Assembly: GCA_029260715.1 (NCBI GenBank)
Contig: JAJDCS010000026.1
Span: 1 to 64,000, forward strand
Direction of reading: 5' to 3'
Source of the DNA: Phycisphaeraceae bacterium
GTDB taxonomy: Bacteria > Planctomycetota > Phycisphaerae > Phycisphaerales > Phycisphaeraceae
DNA: 64,000 bases
Positions within the stretch are counted from its first letter, which is position 1, and every line of letters begins with the position of its first letter. Both the position numbers and the translations under genes were made by a program. The notes beneath the pieces were generated by a model. That model had not been told where the DNA came from. It worked only from the letters and a program-made list of their open reading frames with translations, and did no database searches. Of this stretch, positions 7,075-15,934 are shown piece by piece.

Positions 7075-8076
7075 ATGGTTTCGTCTATTATTGATCAACT
7101 CGACACCTTCGGCCCCGACCGCTGCGAGCGGCTGAGCTACGCCCAGGCCACGGCCTACACGCGCAGGCTAGCCAAGACGCACTACGAGAATTTCACGGTC
7201 GTGAGTTGGTTCCTGCCCAGGCGACTGCGGGATGATTTCAGACACGTCTATGCGTTCTGCCGGTGGGCGGACGACTTGGGGGACCAGGCTGGCGACCGGG
7301 CGCGGTCGCTGGAGTTGTTGGCTTGGTGGGGGCGTGAGATCGACGCTTGCTACGCAGGCGAGCCTAGGCACCCTGTTTTCGTGGCGCTGCACCGGACCAT
7401 CCAGCGACACGACATCCCGCGCAAGCCGTTTGACGATTTGGTCAACGCGTTTGTGCAAGACCAGCGCGTCACGCGGTATCAGACGTGGGACCAGGTCTTG
7501 GACTACTGCACGCGAAGCGCCGACCCCGTGGGGCGGCTGGTGCTGTACCTGTGCGGCTACCGCGATGAACACCGCCAATCGCTTAGCGACGCGACGTGCA
7601 CAGCCCTGCAACTGGCCAACTTCTGGCAAGACGTGCGCCGCGACACGCTCGAACGCGACCGGGTGTATGTCCCCGCCGACGTGGCGGCCAAGCACGGGCT
7701 GGAGATTGAACGCATGGTCGAGGCGGTGCGCCGACACGCGAGGGGTGGGGGCGCAGGGGAGGCGATCGAAGCGGTGCGCGGGCCCTATGGTGACACGCTG
7801 CGTGAATTGGTCGACCGCACGTGGCCGCTGTTCGACCGGGGTAGGGGGCTTTGGCCTCTGGTGGGACGCGAGGTGCGCCTGGACATCCAGCTTTTCTCGC
7901 TCGGCGGCGAGTCGATCCTCAAGCTCATCCAAAAACAAGGCTACGACACGCTTGTGCGCCGCCCCCGGTTGGGCAAACCGGCTAAAATCGCTTTGATGAT
8001 GCGCGCTGTGGCAATCAACTTGTTCGGGTCGGGTCGGCGGCCCGGCGGGGCGTACCCGTTGGAGGCCGCGTCGTGA
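7075..8076 (+). CDS. hpnC: Presqualene diphosphate synthase-type enzyme HpnC (hydroxysqualene route)
   Basis: 333 residues, trans-isoprenyl diphosphate synthase (squalene/phytoene synthase) fold. First aspartate-rich motif is DDLGD at 66-70 after YAFCRWA; the second site is QLANFWQDVRRD near 180-190. In the three-gene route to squalene, HpnD makes presqualene diphosphate from two farnesyl diphosphates, HpnC converts it to hydroxysqualene, and HpnE reduces this to squalene. HpnC is distinguished by its order in the operon and by SYAQATAYTRRLAKTHYENF at the start. Its stop overlaps hpnD by GTGA, indicating coupled translation. Squalene would feed hopanoids or other triterpenes. Confidence 0.92.
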   Translation: MVSSIIDQLDTFGPDRCERLSYAQATAYTRRLAKTHYENFTVVSWFLPRRLRDDFRHVYAFCRWADDLGDQAGDRARSLELLAWWGREIDACYAGEPRHPVFVALHRTIQRHDIPRKPFDDLVNAFVQDQRVTRYQTWDQVLDYCTRSADPVGRLVLYLCGYRDEHRQSLSDATCTALQLANFWQDVRRDTLERDRVYVPADVAAKHGLEIERMVEAVRRHARGGGAGEAIEAVRGPYGDTLRELVDRTWPLFDRGRGLWPLVGREVRLDIQLFSLGGESILKLIQKQGYDTLVRRPRLGKPAKIALMMRAVAINLFGSGRRPGGAYPLEAAS

Positions 8077-9023
8077 CCACTGCCGTCCTTGAACCGTCGC
8101 AGGCCGCCGAACCGCATGACCGGTTGCTTGCCCGGTCGTTCCGGCACTGCCGTTTGGTGACGCGCCGCCAGGCGCAGAACTTTTACTACGGCTTGAAGCT
8201 GACACCCGAGCCCAAGCGCACGGCTCTGTGTGTGATTTATGCGTGGATGCGCGCGGTGGACGACCTGGCGGACGAAGGCGGCAGCGTGTCTGAAAAGATC
8301 GCGCGGCTCGAGGCGTTCCGGCGTTACACCGGCGCCGCGGTTGACCTTGAACAGAACCTGCCCGAGGCGGCGGTGGACCGTGTGTTGGCGGACCACGATT
8401 TGATCTGGCCGGCGCTGCGGAAGATCGTGCTGGGCTACCGCATCCCCGTCGAGTATCTGCACGCGATGATTGACGGCCAACTGCTCGACCAGAACCAGAC
8501 GCGTTACGCCACATTCGAGCAGCTTTACGACTATTGCTACAAGGTCGCCAGCGTGGTCGGGCTGGTGTGCATCACGATCTGGGGCTACACGGGCGGCGAG
8601 GCCACGCGCAAGCTCGCCGAGCACCGCGGCATCGCACTACAACTGACCAACATTTTGCGCGACTTGGTTGAAGACGCCCGACGCGACAGGGTGTACCTGC
8701 CCGCCGATGAGCTTGAGTGGGCCGGGTTCGATCCAGCCCGTTTCTCACGGTGGGTATTGCAAGCCGACGCCGACGCGGCGTTCGACCGGCTCATGGCCGA
8801 CCAACTGGCACGCGCTCACAGCTACTACGAACTGTCTGCCGGGTTGGAGGACCACTTGGAGCCCGACTGCCGGGCCACCTGTTGGGCCATGATGCGGATC
8901 TACCACCGGCTGCTAGAGAAGATGTCGCGGCGTCCCAGGGCGGTGCTCACGAGTCGCGTGCGGCTGAGCAAACTTGAAAAGATAAGCATCGGCGCGCGCG
9001 CCGCGTGGGGGCGGTGGTCATAA
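8073..9023 (+). CDS. hpnD: Presqualene diphosphate synthase HpnD
   Basis: 316 residues starting with GTG inside the hpnC stop. Motifs: CVIYAWMRAVDDLADEGG with the Asp-rich site DDLAD at 63-67, and QLTNILRDLVEDARRDRVYLP from about residue 190, the second diphosphate-binding site. HpnD condenses two farnesyl diphosphates to presqualene diphosphate. ALCVIYAWMR and the C-terminal LSKLEKISIG are typical of this subfamily. The gene is followed after 13 nt by hpnE, so the three form one operon with no visible internal promoter. Confidence 0.93.
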   Translation: MTTAVLEPSQAAEPHDRLLARSFRHCRLVTRRQAQNFYYGLKLTPEPKRTALCVIYAWMRAVDDLADEGGSVSEKIARLEAFRRYTGAAVDLEQNLPEAAVDRVLADHDLIWPALRKIVLGYRIPVEYLHAMIDGQLLDQNQTRYATFEQLYDYCYKVASVVGLVCITIWGYTGGEATRKLAEHRGIALQLTNILRDLVEDARRDRVYLPADELEWAGFDPARFSRWVLQADADAAFDRLMADQLARAHSYYELSAGLEDHLEPDCRATCWAMMRIYHRLLEKMSRRPRAVLTSRVRLSKLEKISIGARAAWGRWS

Positions 9024-9036
9024 ACATGGTGGGTCA

Positions 9037-10407
9037 ATGATTAGTCAGTCGCAAAGCGACCGGTCTAGCGTCGTTGTGGTGGGCGGTGGTTTGGCGGGGA
9101 TCGCCGCGGCTGTGCGCTTAGCGGACCGGGGTTTGGCGGTCACACTCATCGAGACGCGCAAGCGCCTGGGCGGGCGGGCCACGAGCTTTGTCGATCCTGC
9201 CACCGGGCAGGTGCTCGACAACTGCCAGCACGTGCTCATGGGCTGCTGCACGGGCTTGCTGGACTTGTACGACCGTTTGGGCGTGGCCGACCAGATCCGC
9301 TGGTACCGCCGGCTGTATTTCGCGGGCAAGCCGGGCGTGATCGATCAACTTGAAGCCGACGATCTGCCCGCGCCGCTGCACCTTACCCAAGCGCTCATGG
9401 GCTTCCGCTTGTTTTCGCTGGTCGAGAAAGCGGCGATCGCCAGGGGGATGCTGGCGATCATGCGCCTGGGCACAATCGGCCGCGACAAGCTAAGCGATAC
9501 AACCTTCGCCCAGTGGCTGTCCGATCACCACCAGCCCCAAGGCGCGGTGGACAAGTTTTGGTCGGTGATCGTTATCAGCGCGTTGAACGAACTGCCCGAG
9601 CGTGTCAGCGCCGCTTACGCGGTCCAGGTGTTCCAAGAGGGTTTTTTGGCCAGCGAGCAGGCGTATGTCATGGGGCTTGCCTCGGTGCCGCTAGTGCGGT
9701 TGTATGACGCGGCCGGGCGTGTGATCGAAGACGCCGGCGGGCGCGTGCTGCTGTCTACGGGCGCGGAGGGGTTCGCTTTTGACGGTCAGCGCGTCACGGG
9801 TGTGCGGCTGGCCAACGGCAACGTGCTAGGGGCCGATCAATTTGTGTCAGCCGTGCCGCACGACCGGCTGATCAAGCTGTGCCCCGAACCCATGCGTCAG
9901 GCCGACGCCAGGCTCCAGCCGCTTGAACAAATCGAGACCAGCCCGATCATCGGCATTCATATGTGGTTCGATTCGCCGCAAGGTCAACCGTTGATGACGC
10001 TGCCGCACCTGGTCTTAACCCAGAGCCCGCTGCAGTGGGTGTTCAACAAAGGGTACGACGATCAGCTCGGCGGCCAGCACCTGCACGGCGTGATCAGCGC
10101 CGCTCACGACTTGGTGAATGCTCCGGCCGATCAGATTTTGGAGATGGCTGTCGGCGAGGTTTACAAAACGCTGTGGCACAGGCGGGCGGGGTCCGCGCCA
10201 CGGTTGGTACACGGGCGTGTGATCAAAGAGAAGCGTGCGACGTTTTCAGCCGTGCCGGGCATCGACCGGCTGCGTCCCGGCGCAGCCGGTCGGATCGTGA
10301 ATCTCTACTTGGCCGGCGACTGGTGCGACACGGGCTGGCCCGCCACGATGGAGGGCGCCGTGCGTAGCGGGTACACGGCCGCCGCGGCGGTCACGGGGGG
10401 GGGTTGA
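9037..10407 (+). CDS. hpnE: Hydroxysqualene dehydroxylase HpnE (FAD amine-oxidase fold)
   Basis: 456 residues. The N-terminal dinucleotide-binding site VVVGGGLAGIAAAVRLADRG (13-32) with ETRKRLGGRATSF is the FAD motif of the amine oxidase/phytoene desaturase family; the C-terminal LAGDWCDTGWPATMEGAVRSG is the FAD-binding end found in squalene-associated desaturase-like enzymes. It reduces hydroxysqualene to squalene in the last step of the HpnCDE route. Full length for the family. Last gene of the operon; it converges with a redoxin gene 64 nt away without an obvious terminator. Confidence 0.92.
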   Translation: MISQSQSDRSSVVVVGGGLAGIAAAVRLADRGLAVTLIETRKRLGGRATSFVDPATGQVLDNCQHVLMGCCTGLLDLYDRLGVADQIRWYRRLYFAGKPGVIDQLEADDLPAPLHLTQALMGFRLFSLVEKAAIARGMLAIMRLGTIGRDKLSDTTFAQWLSDHHQPQGAVDKFWSVIVISALNELPERVSAAYAVQVFQEGFLASEQAYVMGLASVPLVRLYDAAGRVIEDAGGRVLLSTGAEGFAFDGQRVTGVRLANGNVLGADQFVSAVPHDRLIKLCPEPMRQADARLQPLEQIETSPIIGIHMWFDSPQGQPLMTLPHLVLTQSPLQWVFNKGYDDQLGGQHLHGVISAAHDLVNAPADQILEMAVGEVYKTLWHRRAGSAPRLVHGRVIKEKRATFSAVPGIDRLRPGAAGRIVNLYLAGDWCDTGWPATMEGAVRSGYTAAAAVTGGG

Positions 10408-10471
10408 AAATCCTCAGCCGTCGATCACCGGGCGCGTCGGGCGGGCGGGGTGCCGCGTCTAAAATCGCGTG

Positions 10472-11101
10472 CTATTCCTCACGCTTGATCGAGCAGCCGA
10501 TGCTGCGTGTCTCCGTGACCGGGATTGCGTCGCCGTGGAGCATCGCTTTTAAAATCGGCTCTAGGTATTGCTCGTCGCTGGTGCCGCATTGGTCGTACGA
10601 CAGCGGCGCTTTTTCGATGCCGCCCTTGTAGGCTAGTGTCTGCTGCTGATCGTTGTTAATGATGTAGATGTGGGGCGTGGTCTTCGCGTTGTAGGCGTCG
10701 GCGATCACGTTGCCCGGGTCTTTGAGCACGGGGTAGGGCATGTTGGCTGATTGGGTGTACTGATCGATCTCGACCACGTCTTCGGTGCGGTTGGCGTTGA
10801 TGCCCAGGAACTTGACGCCGATTGATTCGGGCATGTCGTTGTTCATGGCTGTGATCCGCTGGGCGATCCCGTTGAGGATCGGTTGGTAGGCTTTGTCCCA
10901 CGGGCAGCGGGTGCTTTGGAAGTGCAGGACGACAATCCTGCCTTGGTAGTCGGACAGCTTGTGGATGCGTCCCTGGGTGTCTTGCAACTCAAACTGAGGC
11001 GCGGGCTGGCCCACCTGGGGCTCCGCGGCTTTGGCGTGTGGGGCGGTCGCCAAGGCAAGCAGGGCGATAAACATACTGACTTTCACGGTTTGAAGGGGCA
11101 T
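10472..11101 (-). CDS. Exported redoxin (AhpC/TSA-thioredoxin-like) protein
   Basis: 209 residues from the ATG at 11101, chosen because AAGGAG precedes it and because it gives a clean signal peptide (cleavage near AKA-AEP, residue 26). The body is a redoxin: GQPAPQFELQDTQGR, then IVVLHFQSTRCPWDKAY with a single Cys66 in place of a CxxC pair, and TTPHIYIINNDQQ containing the cis-Pro site. Proteins of this type act as extracytoplasmic thiol peroxidases or thiol-disulfide carriers. A second Cys pair near the C-terminus (QCGTSDEQ, SIGCSIK) might resolve. Monocistronic. Confidence 0.85.
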   Translation of the reverse strand: MPLQTVKVSMFIALLALATAPHAKAAEPQVGQPAPQFELQDTQGRIHKLSDYQGRIVVLHFQSTRCPWDKAYQPILNGIAQRITAMNNDMPESIGVKFLGINANRTEDVVEIDQYTQSANMPYPVLKDPGNVIADAYNAKTTPHIYIINNDQQQTLAYKGGIEKAPLSYDQCGTSDEQYLEPILKAMLHGDAIPVTETRSIGCSIKREE

Positions 11102-11233
11102 TGTGTTCTCCTTGTTATGAGTTAGTGCCACCGTTGTTGATCATCTCTCCGCCCTTCGCTCAATGAGCTTACGTATCAGAAGTGCCGCGTGTTTGATGCG
11201 GATAGGACGGCAGAGACATAAATTTATCATATC

Positions 11234-11263
11234 TTAGTCTTACAGAGTTAGTTAGAGTATAAT
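11234..11263 (+). promoter_or_regulatory. Candidate promoter of the PAS/GAF histidine kinase
   Basis: Perfect TATAAT at 11258-11263 in an AT-rich spacer; the best -35 is the weak TTAGTC at 11234-11239, 18 nt away. It lies about 110 nt before the kinase start. Confidence 0.3.
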
Positions 11264-11375
11264 AGAATTATTCACATTGATACAGGGGATAGGCGGGGCG
11301 TGTCTTGGGTGTTGCGGATAAAAACCCTTTTTTGAATAGTGTTGCCTACCAGGCACAGGCGGGGTCTGATGTGTT

Positions 11376-14300
11376 GTGCGACGTGGGGCTAAGAATCACG
11401 AATATCTATACAGAGACAGTTCCAACGTGAGTGGGTATCAAAGAAACCAAGCGTGGCCGATCGTCACGGTCGCGGTTTTAATTGCCGCGATCGCCGCGAT
11501 CGATTTTTTCACACCACTGGGCGTTGTGGCGCCTGTGCTGTATGTCGTGGCTGTGTTTTGGGCCGCGAGGTTTGTCTCACCAAAGAGCGGGTTCGCGGTC
11601 GCCGCGGCCTGCACCGTGTTAGTGATTGTGGGGGGCATTGTGTCACCCCCGACTGGGGATCCATGGAAAGCACACGTCAACCGCGACATTACGATGGTCT
11701 TGATTTGGGTTATGGCGGTGCTGCTGTACAAGCATAGTCAAACCAAGGGCCTGCTGGCACGGAAGAACGATTCGTTACACTTATTGCAGGAGATCACGGT
11801 CGCCGCGAACGAGGCGCCTACCATCGATGGCGCGCTGCTGGTCGCCGTGGAGAAGATATGCGTCGCGATGGGTTGGCCGGTGGGCCACGTCTATTTCCCA
11901 TCAGATCGCGGCGCCAGAGAACTATACCCGTCAACGATTTGGTACCTGAAGCACCCCCAGCTTTTTGAGACATTCCGGCGGATCACCGAGCAAACGGATT
12001 TTGCCCCTGGCGAGGGCCTGCCCGGGCGGGTCTGGGCCAGCGGGGATCCGGCTTGGATTGTCGACGTGACCAAGGACGCGAATTTCCCGCGTGCCCGGCT
12101 GGCCAAAGACATCGGTGTGAAAGCGGGGTTCGGGTTCCCCGTTTCAACCGACAGGCAGGTTGTCGCGGTGTTGGAGTTTTTCTATGTCGATGCCGTTGAA
12201 CCCGATGGGCCGTTGCTCGAGATCATGGCTTATATCGGTAGCCAACTCGGGCAGATCATTGAGCGGAAGCGAGCCGAGAAGGCTTTGCGCGAAAGCGTCG
12301 AGCGGTTCGAGTTGGCGGTGAGAGGCACACGCGACGGCCTGTGGGACGCCTGGGCGGTGTCAGAGGATTTGTTTAATCCGCAAAACCCGATTTACTACTC
12401 GCCCCGGTTTAAGGAGTTGCTTGATTTTTCGGATCACGAGTTCCCCAACATAATCCATAGCTGGGCGTCACGGTTGCACCCGGATGATTCGGACCGTGTG
12501 TTCAAGGCGCTGCAAGACCACGTCGACCGCAGGGCGCCTTATGACATCGAGTACCGGATGATTACGAAAAGCGGTCAATGCCGGTGGTTCGCCGCTCGTG
12601 GACAGGCGATCTGGGACGAGGCGGGCAGGCCCGTGCGCATGTCGGGCTCGTTCAGCGACATCACCGCTCGCAAGCTCGCACAGGAAGCCATGCGCCAAAG
12701 CGAGCTTCAGTACCGCCTGCTGTACGACGACAACCCCTCGATGTATTTCACGGTGGCGCACGACGGGACGGTCCTGTCGGTCAACCGGTACGGCGCACAG
12801 GAGCTTGGCTATACAGTTGAGGATCTGGTCGGGCGTCCGGTGTTGGACGTGTTCTATGAGCAAGACAAACCGGCGGTACAAAAGGCGTTTGCTTCTTTTG
12901 TAGAAAACCCCGGGCGCGTGGCGCGGTGGGAGTTCCGGAAAGTCTGCAAAGACGGGCGGGTGATCTGGGTCAAAGAGACAGCCAACACCAGCCGAGACGC
13001 GGACGGCAACCCGGTCGTCATGGTGGTCTGTGAGGATATTACCGAACGCAAACAGGCAGAAGAGTTGCTGCTGCTACAGAGTACGGTGTTGGAAAAGATC
13101 GCGATCGGCAGCGAGTTGCAGGAGGTGCTCAACACGCTTTGCCTCATGGTCGAGCGGTTAGCTCCCGACTCGTTCTGTACCGTGATGCGGGTGGCGGAAA
13201 GCGGCGACAAGCTCCGGCTTGTGGCCGGCCCGAGCCTGCTGCCCGAGATGACCGAGGCTTTTGACGGGCTGATGCTCGGTGAGCGTTCGGGCTCGTGTGG
13301 GACGGCGGCATACTGCGGCCAGCCGGTGATTGTCGAGGACACCAAGACCGACGAGCGCTGGGAGGGGATACGTGATGTGGCGTACCGGTTTAATATCGGC
13401 GCATGCTGGTCGATCCCGATTTGTGTGGAGAGCAAGGCCGAAGGCAAGAAAGTCTTCGGGACGTTCGCGATCACACACACCGAAGCGAAGAAGCCGTCCG
13501 GGTCCCAGCGAAGCCTGCTGGAGACCGCCTCGCAGTTGGCGGGGATCGCCATACAACGCCAACGCGCCGAACAGGCGCTGCGCAGCAGCGAGCAGCGGTA
13601 CCGGTCGATTTTCGACCACGCGGCGGTCGGCATCGCCCACGTGGCGCCCGACGGGCGTTTTCTCCAAGCCAACCCCGTGATGTGCAAGATACTGGGGTAC
13701 ACGATCGAAGAGATGAGGCAACTCAAATTTTCAGAGGTGACCTACCCCGACGATCGAGAGGAAAGCGTCAGACAGGTCGGGCAACTGTCGGCGGGGCGGA
13801 TCGACAAGATCGCGATGGACAAACGGTATATCGGGAAGTGCGGGGCCGTTGTGTGGGGGAAGGTGTCTGTGGGCATGGTCAAGCCCGCGGCTGATAATTC
13901 AAAATACTTTGTCGCGGTGATCGAAGACATTACCGAGCAGAAGCGAGCCGAGAAGGAACGAGACCGGTTCTTTAGCTTGTCGCTGGACATGCTTTGTATT
14001 GCCGGGATGGACGGCTATTTCAAACGGTTCAACCCCGCTTTCGAGCGCACGCTTGGATACGCTCGAGAAGAGTTGCTGTCAAAAAAAATTATAGAGTTCA
14101 TTCACGCGGACGATCGCGACAAGACCCTCAAAGAGATCGAGCGTGTAAGACGTGGAGAGATGGTGACCGACTTCGACAACCGGTACGTCTGCAAGGACGG
14201 CTCGGTGCGGTGGCTGTCGTGGCAGTCTGTGACGGACACGGATGCGGGCGTGGTGTACGCCGTGGCCCGGGACATCACCGACCGCATGCGTGCCCACGAG

Positions 14301-15035
14301 CAGGCCCAGCAGCACCAGGCCCAGGCGGCGCACGTGGCCAGGCTCACCACAGCCGGGGAGTTGGCGTCGGGGTTGGCGCACGAGTTGAACCAGCCCCTGG
14401 CTGCGATTTCTAATTACGTCCAAGCCTGCGTGGCGGACCTGCAGGCCGACGGGTGGGACAAGCAGGAAATGATCGACACCATGAACAGGGCGTCGGGCCA
14501 GTGTCACCGGGCGTCGAAGATCATCCGTCGGTTGAGGAACTTTGTCAGCAGGCGCGAGCTTCACGCCACGGCGATGAACATCAACGACGTTGTTCACGAA
14601 GCGGTGGGATTGATCGATCTTGATACGCGCACTCGCGGCGTGAGCGTGTGCCTGGACCTGGACCGGGATATCCAGCCGGTGGTGGGCGATTCGATCCAGA
14701 TTGAGCAGGTCATATTGAACCTGGCCAAGAACAGCCTGGATGCCATGTCCGAGGTGTCAAATCGGCCGCACGTGTTGACGATCAATACCGCGCCATTCAA
14801 TTCTCAAGGCATCCGTGTGACACTCACGGACACCGGCCAGGGGCTTTCCAAGGACAGGATCGATGAAATCTTCAAGCCTTTCTACACCACCAAGCCCGAT
14901 GGCATGGGGATGGGCCTGAGCATCAGCCGCTCGATTATTGAGGCACACGGGGGTAAACTGTCTGCACGATCTAAAACAGGGGGCGGTGCTGTTTTCCAAT
15001 TCACTCTTCCAACCACTACGAGGAGGTCAACATGA
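11376..15035 (+). CDS. Large multi-PAS/GAF membrane sensor histidine kinase
   Basis: 1219 residues from a GTG; start uncertain (another GTG at 11427). Order: four membrane segments about 28-125; GAF about 130-300; PAS 305-433 and 446-560; GAF 565-735; PAS 740-860 and 865-975; HisKA with LAHELNQPLAAISNY, phospho-acceptor His1002; HATPase 1088-1215 with NLAKNSLDAM, DTGQGLS and GMGMGLSISRSI. The H-box and catalytic domain are of the FixL/TodS class. Its stop overlaps the FixJ-type regulator by ATGA, so the two are a cognate pair. The many sensor domains suggest several ligands or redox states; no haem site can be assigned by eye. Confidence 0.92.
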   Translation: MRRGAKNHEYLYRDSSNVSGYQRNQAWPIVTVAVLIAAIAAIDFFTPLGVVAPVLYVVAVFWAARFVSPKSGFAVAAACTVLVIVGGIVSPPTGDPWKAHVNRDITMVLIWVMAVLLYKHSQTKGLLARKNDSLHLLQEITVAANEAPTIDGALLVAVEKICVAMGWPVGHVYFPSDRGARELYPSTIWYLKHPQLFETFRRITEQTDFAPGEGLPGRVWASGDPAWIVDVTKDANFPRARLAKDIGVKAGFGFPVSTDRQVVAVLEFFYVDAVEPDGPLLEIMAYIGSQLGQIIERKRAEKALRESVERFELAVRGTRDGLWDAWAVSEDLFNPQNPIYYSPRFKELLDFSDHEFPNIIHSWASRLHPDDSDRVFKALQDHVDRRAPYDIEYRMITKSGQCRWFAARGQAIWDEAGRPVRMSGSFSDITARKLAQEAMRQSELQYRLLYDDNPSMYFTVAHDGTVLSVNRYGAQELGYTVEDLVGRPVLDVFYEQDKPAVQKAFASFVENPGRVARWEFRKVCKDGRVIWVKETANTSRDADGNPVVMVVCEDITERKQAEELLLLQSTVLEKIAIGSELQEVLNTLCLMVERLAPDSFCTVMRVAESGDKLRLVAGPSLLPEMTEAFDGLMLGERSGSCGTAAYCGQPVIVEDTKTDERWEGIRDVAYRFNIGACWSIPICVESKAEGKKVFGTFAITHTEAKKPSGSQRSLLETASQLAGIAIQRQRAEQALRSSEQRYRSIFDHAAVGIAHVAPDGRFLQANPVMCKILGYTIEEMRQLKFSEVTYPDDREESVRQVGQLSAGRIDKIAMDKRYIGKCGAVVWGKVSVGMVKPAADNSKYFVAVIEDITEQKRAEKERDRFFSLSLDMLCIAGMDGYFKRFNPAFERTLGYAREELLSKKIIEFIHADDRDKTLKEIERVRRGEMVTDFDNRYVCKDGSVRWLSWQSVTDTDAGVVYAVARDITDRMRAHEQAQQHQAQAAHVARLTTAGELASGLAHELNQPLAAISNYVQACVADLQADGWDKQEMIDTMNRASGQCHRASKIIRRLRNFVSRRELHATAMNINDVVHEAVGLIDLDTRTRGVSVCLDLDRDIQPVVGDSIQIEQVILNLAKNSLDAMSEVSNRPHVLTINTAPFNSQGIRVTLTDTGQGLSKDRIDEIFKPFYTTKPDGMGMGLSISRSIIEAHGGKLSARSKTGGGAVFQFTLPTTTRRST

Positions 15036-15685
15036 TGAATGTGAAAGCCAGTAACCCCGTCGTTTTTATCGTCGACGACGACCCCGCCGTGCGGGATTCC
15101 CTGCAGATGTTGGTCAGGCGGTTGGGGTTTGGGATCCGGGCTTTTGAATCAGCCGAGGCGTTTCTAAAGCAGTACGACCCCCAGGCCCCGGGCTGCCTCG
15201 TGTTGGACATCCGCATGGACGGGATGACCGGTTTGGAGCTTCAAGATCGCTTGTACGATGCTGGCGCGTTGATCCCGGTGATCTTCATCACGGGCTTCGG
15301 TGATATCCCCACAGCGGTGCAGGCGACGAAAAAAGGCGCGGTGGATTTTATTGAGAAGCCGTTTAGCCGCAAGGCCCTGCTTGAGCGTATCCAAGAGGCG
15401 GTCGAGCGAGACCTTCAGCGTCGCAAGGCACAAGCCAAGCGCACAGAGCTCGAAGAGCGTCTTAACCACCTCTCGCCGCGTGAGCGTCAGGTGATGGACC
15501 TGGTGATCTCAGGCATGACCAGCCGCCAGATCGCAGAGGAGCTTTGTCGTAGTGAAAAGACCATCAAGGCCCACCGGCTGCACCTGATGAAAAAGCTCAA
15601 GGCCCGCACGTCAGCGGAATTGGCGAGAATCGCCTTGACCGTACAATTAGGCAGGGCCGACCTCACATCGGACCTACCCGTCTAG
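15032..15685 (+). CDS. FixJ/TodT-type response regulator (REC-LuxR HTH)
   Basis: 217 residues. REC domain 8-125 with acidic pocket DDD (residues 15-17 region), phospho-acceptor Asp59 in VLDIRMDG, Thr of FITGFGD and Lys of IEKPFSRK. A linker helix leads to a LuxR/FixJ HTH at about 148-210 (LSPRERQVMDLVISGMTSRQIAEEL, then SEKTIKAHR). It should bind DNA as a dimer when phosphorylated by the overlapping upstream kinase. ATGA overlap with the kinase stop; GAGGTC precedes the ATG. A hairpin with T-run follows directly. Confidence 0.94.
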   Translation: MMNVKASNPVVFIVDDDPAVRDSLQMLVRRLGFGIRAFESAEAFLKQYDPQAPGCLVLDIRMDGMTGLELQDRLYDAGALIPVIFITGFGDIPTAVQATKKGAVDFIEKPFSRKALLERIQEAVERDLQRRKAQAKRTELEERLNHLSPRERQVMDLVISGMTSRQIAEELCRSEKTIKAHRLHLMKKLKARTSAELARIALTVQLGRADLTSDLPV

Positions 15686-15718
15686 CGGCTACGCGACGGG
15701 TAGCCCCGCCGCTTTTTT
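15684..15718 (+). terminator. Terminator of the kinase-FixJ operon
   Basis: AGCGGC (15684-15689) pairs with the CCGCT end at 15708-15712, with an inner CTAC/GTAG pairing and a C-rich bulge, followed by seven T (15712-15718). It begins at the stop codon of the regulator. Confidence 0.7.
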
Positions 15719-15934
15719 ACCGCCGTCTTATAAGCCTTAGTTCCCGATAACCGCTGCTGCTTGTAGCGGTGGCAGGGGATTCGATGGCTAGGGTGCTCGC
15801 CTGCGCGCCCTTTGGCTAATTTCCCTTTGCGGCCTAACCTCATTTCTCCGGATAACCGAAATGATTAGTACGGCCTCTTGTGTTTCTGGGTTACACAGGC
15901 CAACGTAAACGCTAGTTCTTTGATGTGAGGGCTT
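15719..15934 (+). other. Leader region of the HDOD gene with hairpins
   Basis: 216 nt without a gene. ACCGCT (15750-15755) pairs with AGCGGT (15765-15770), and GCAGG just after can pair with CCTGC about 30 nt on. This gives a possible structured 5' leader; it matches no riboswitch I recognise. Confidence 0.3.

Noticed and set aside
7168-8514. Minus-strand open frame (448 codons) opposite hpnC/hpnD
   Set aside because: Pro/Arg/Ser-rich shadow of two well-supported genes; no start signal or motif.
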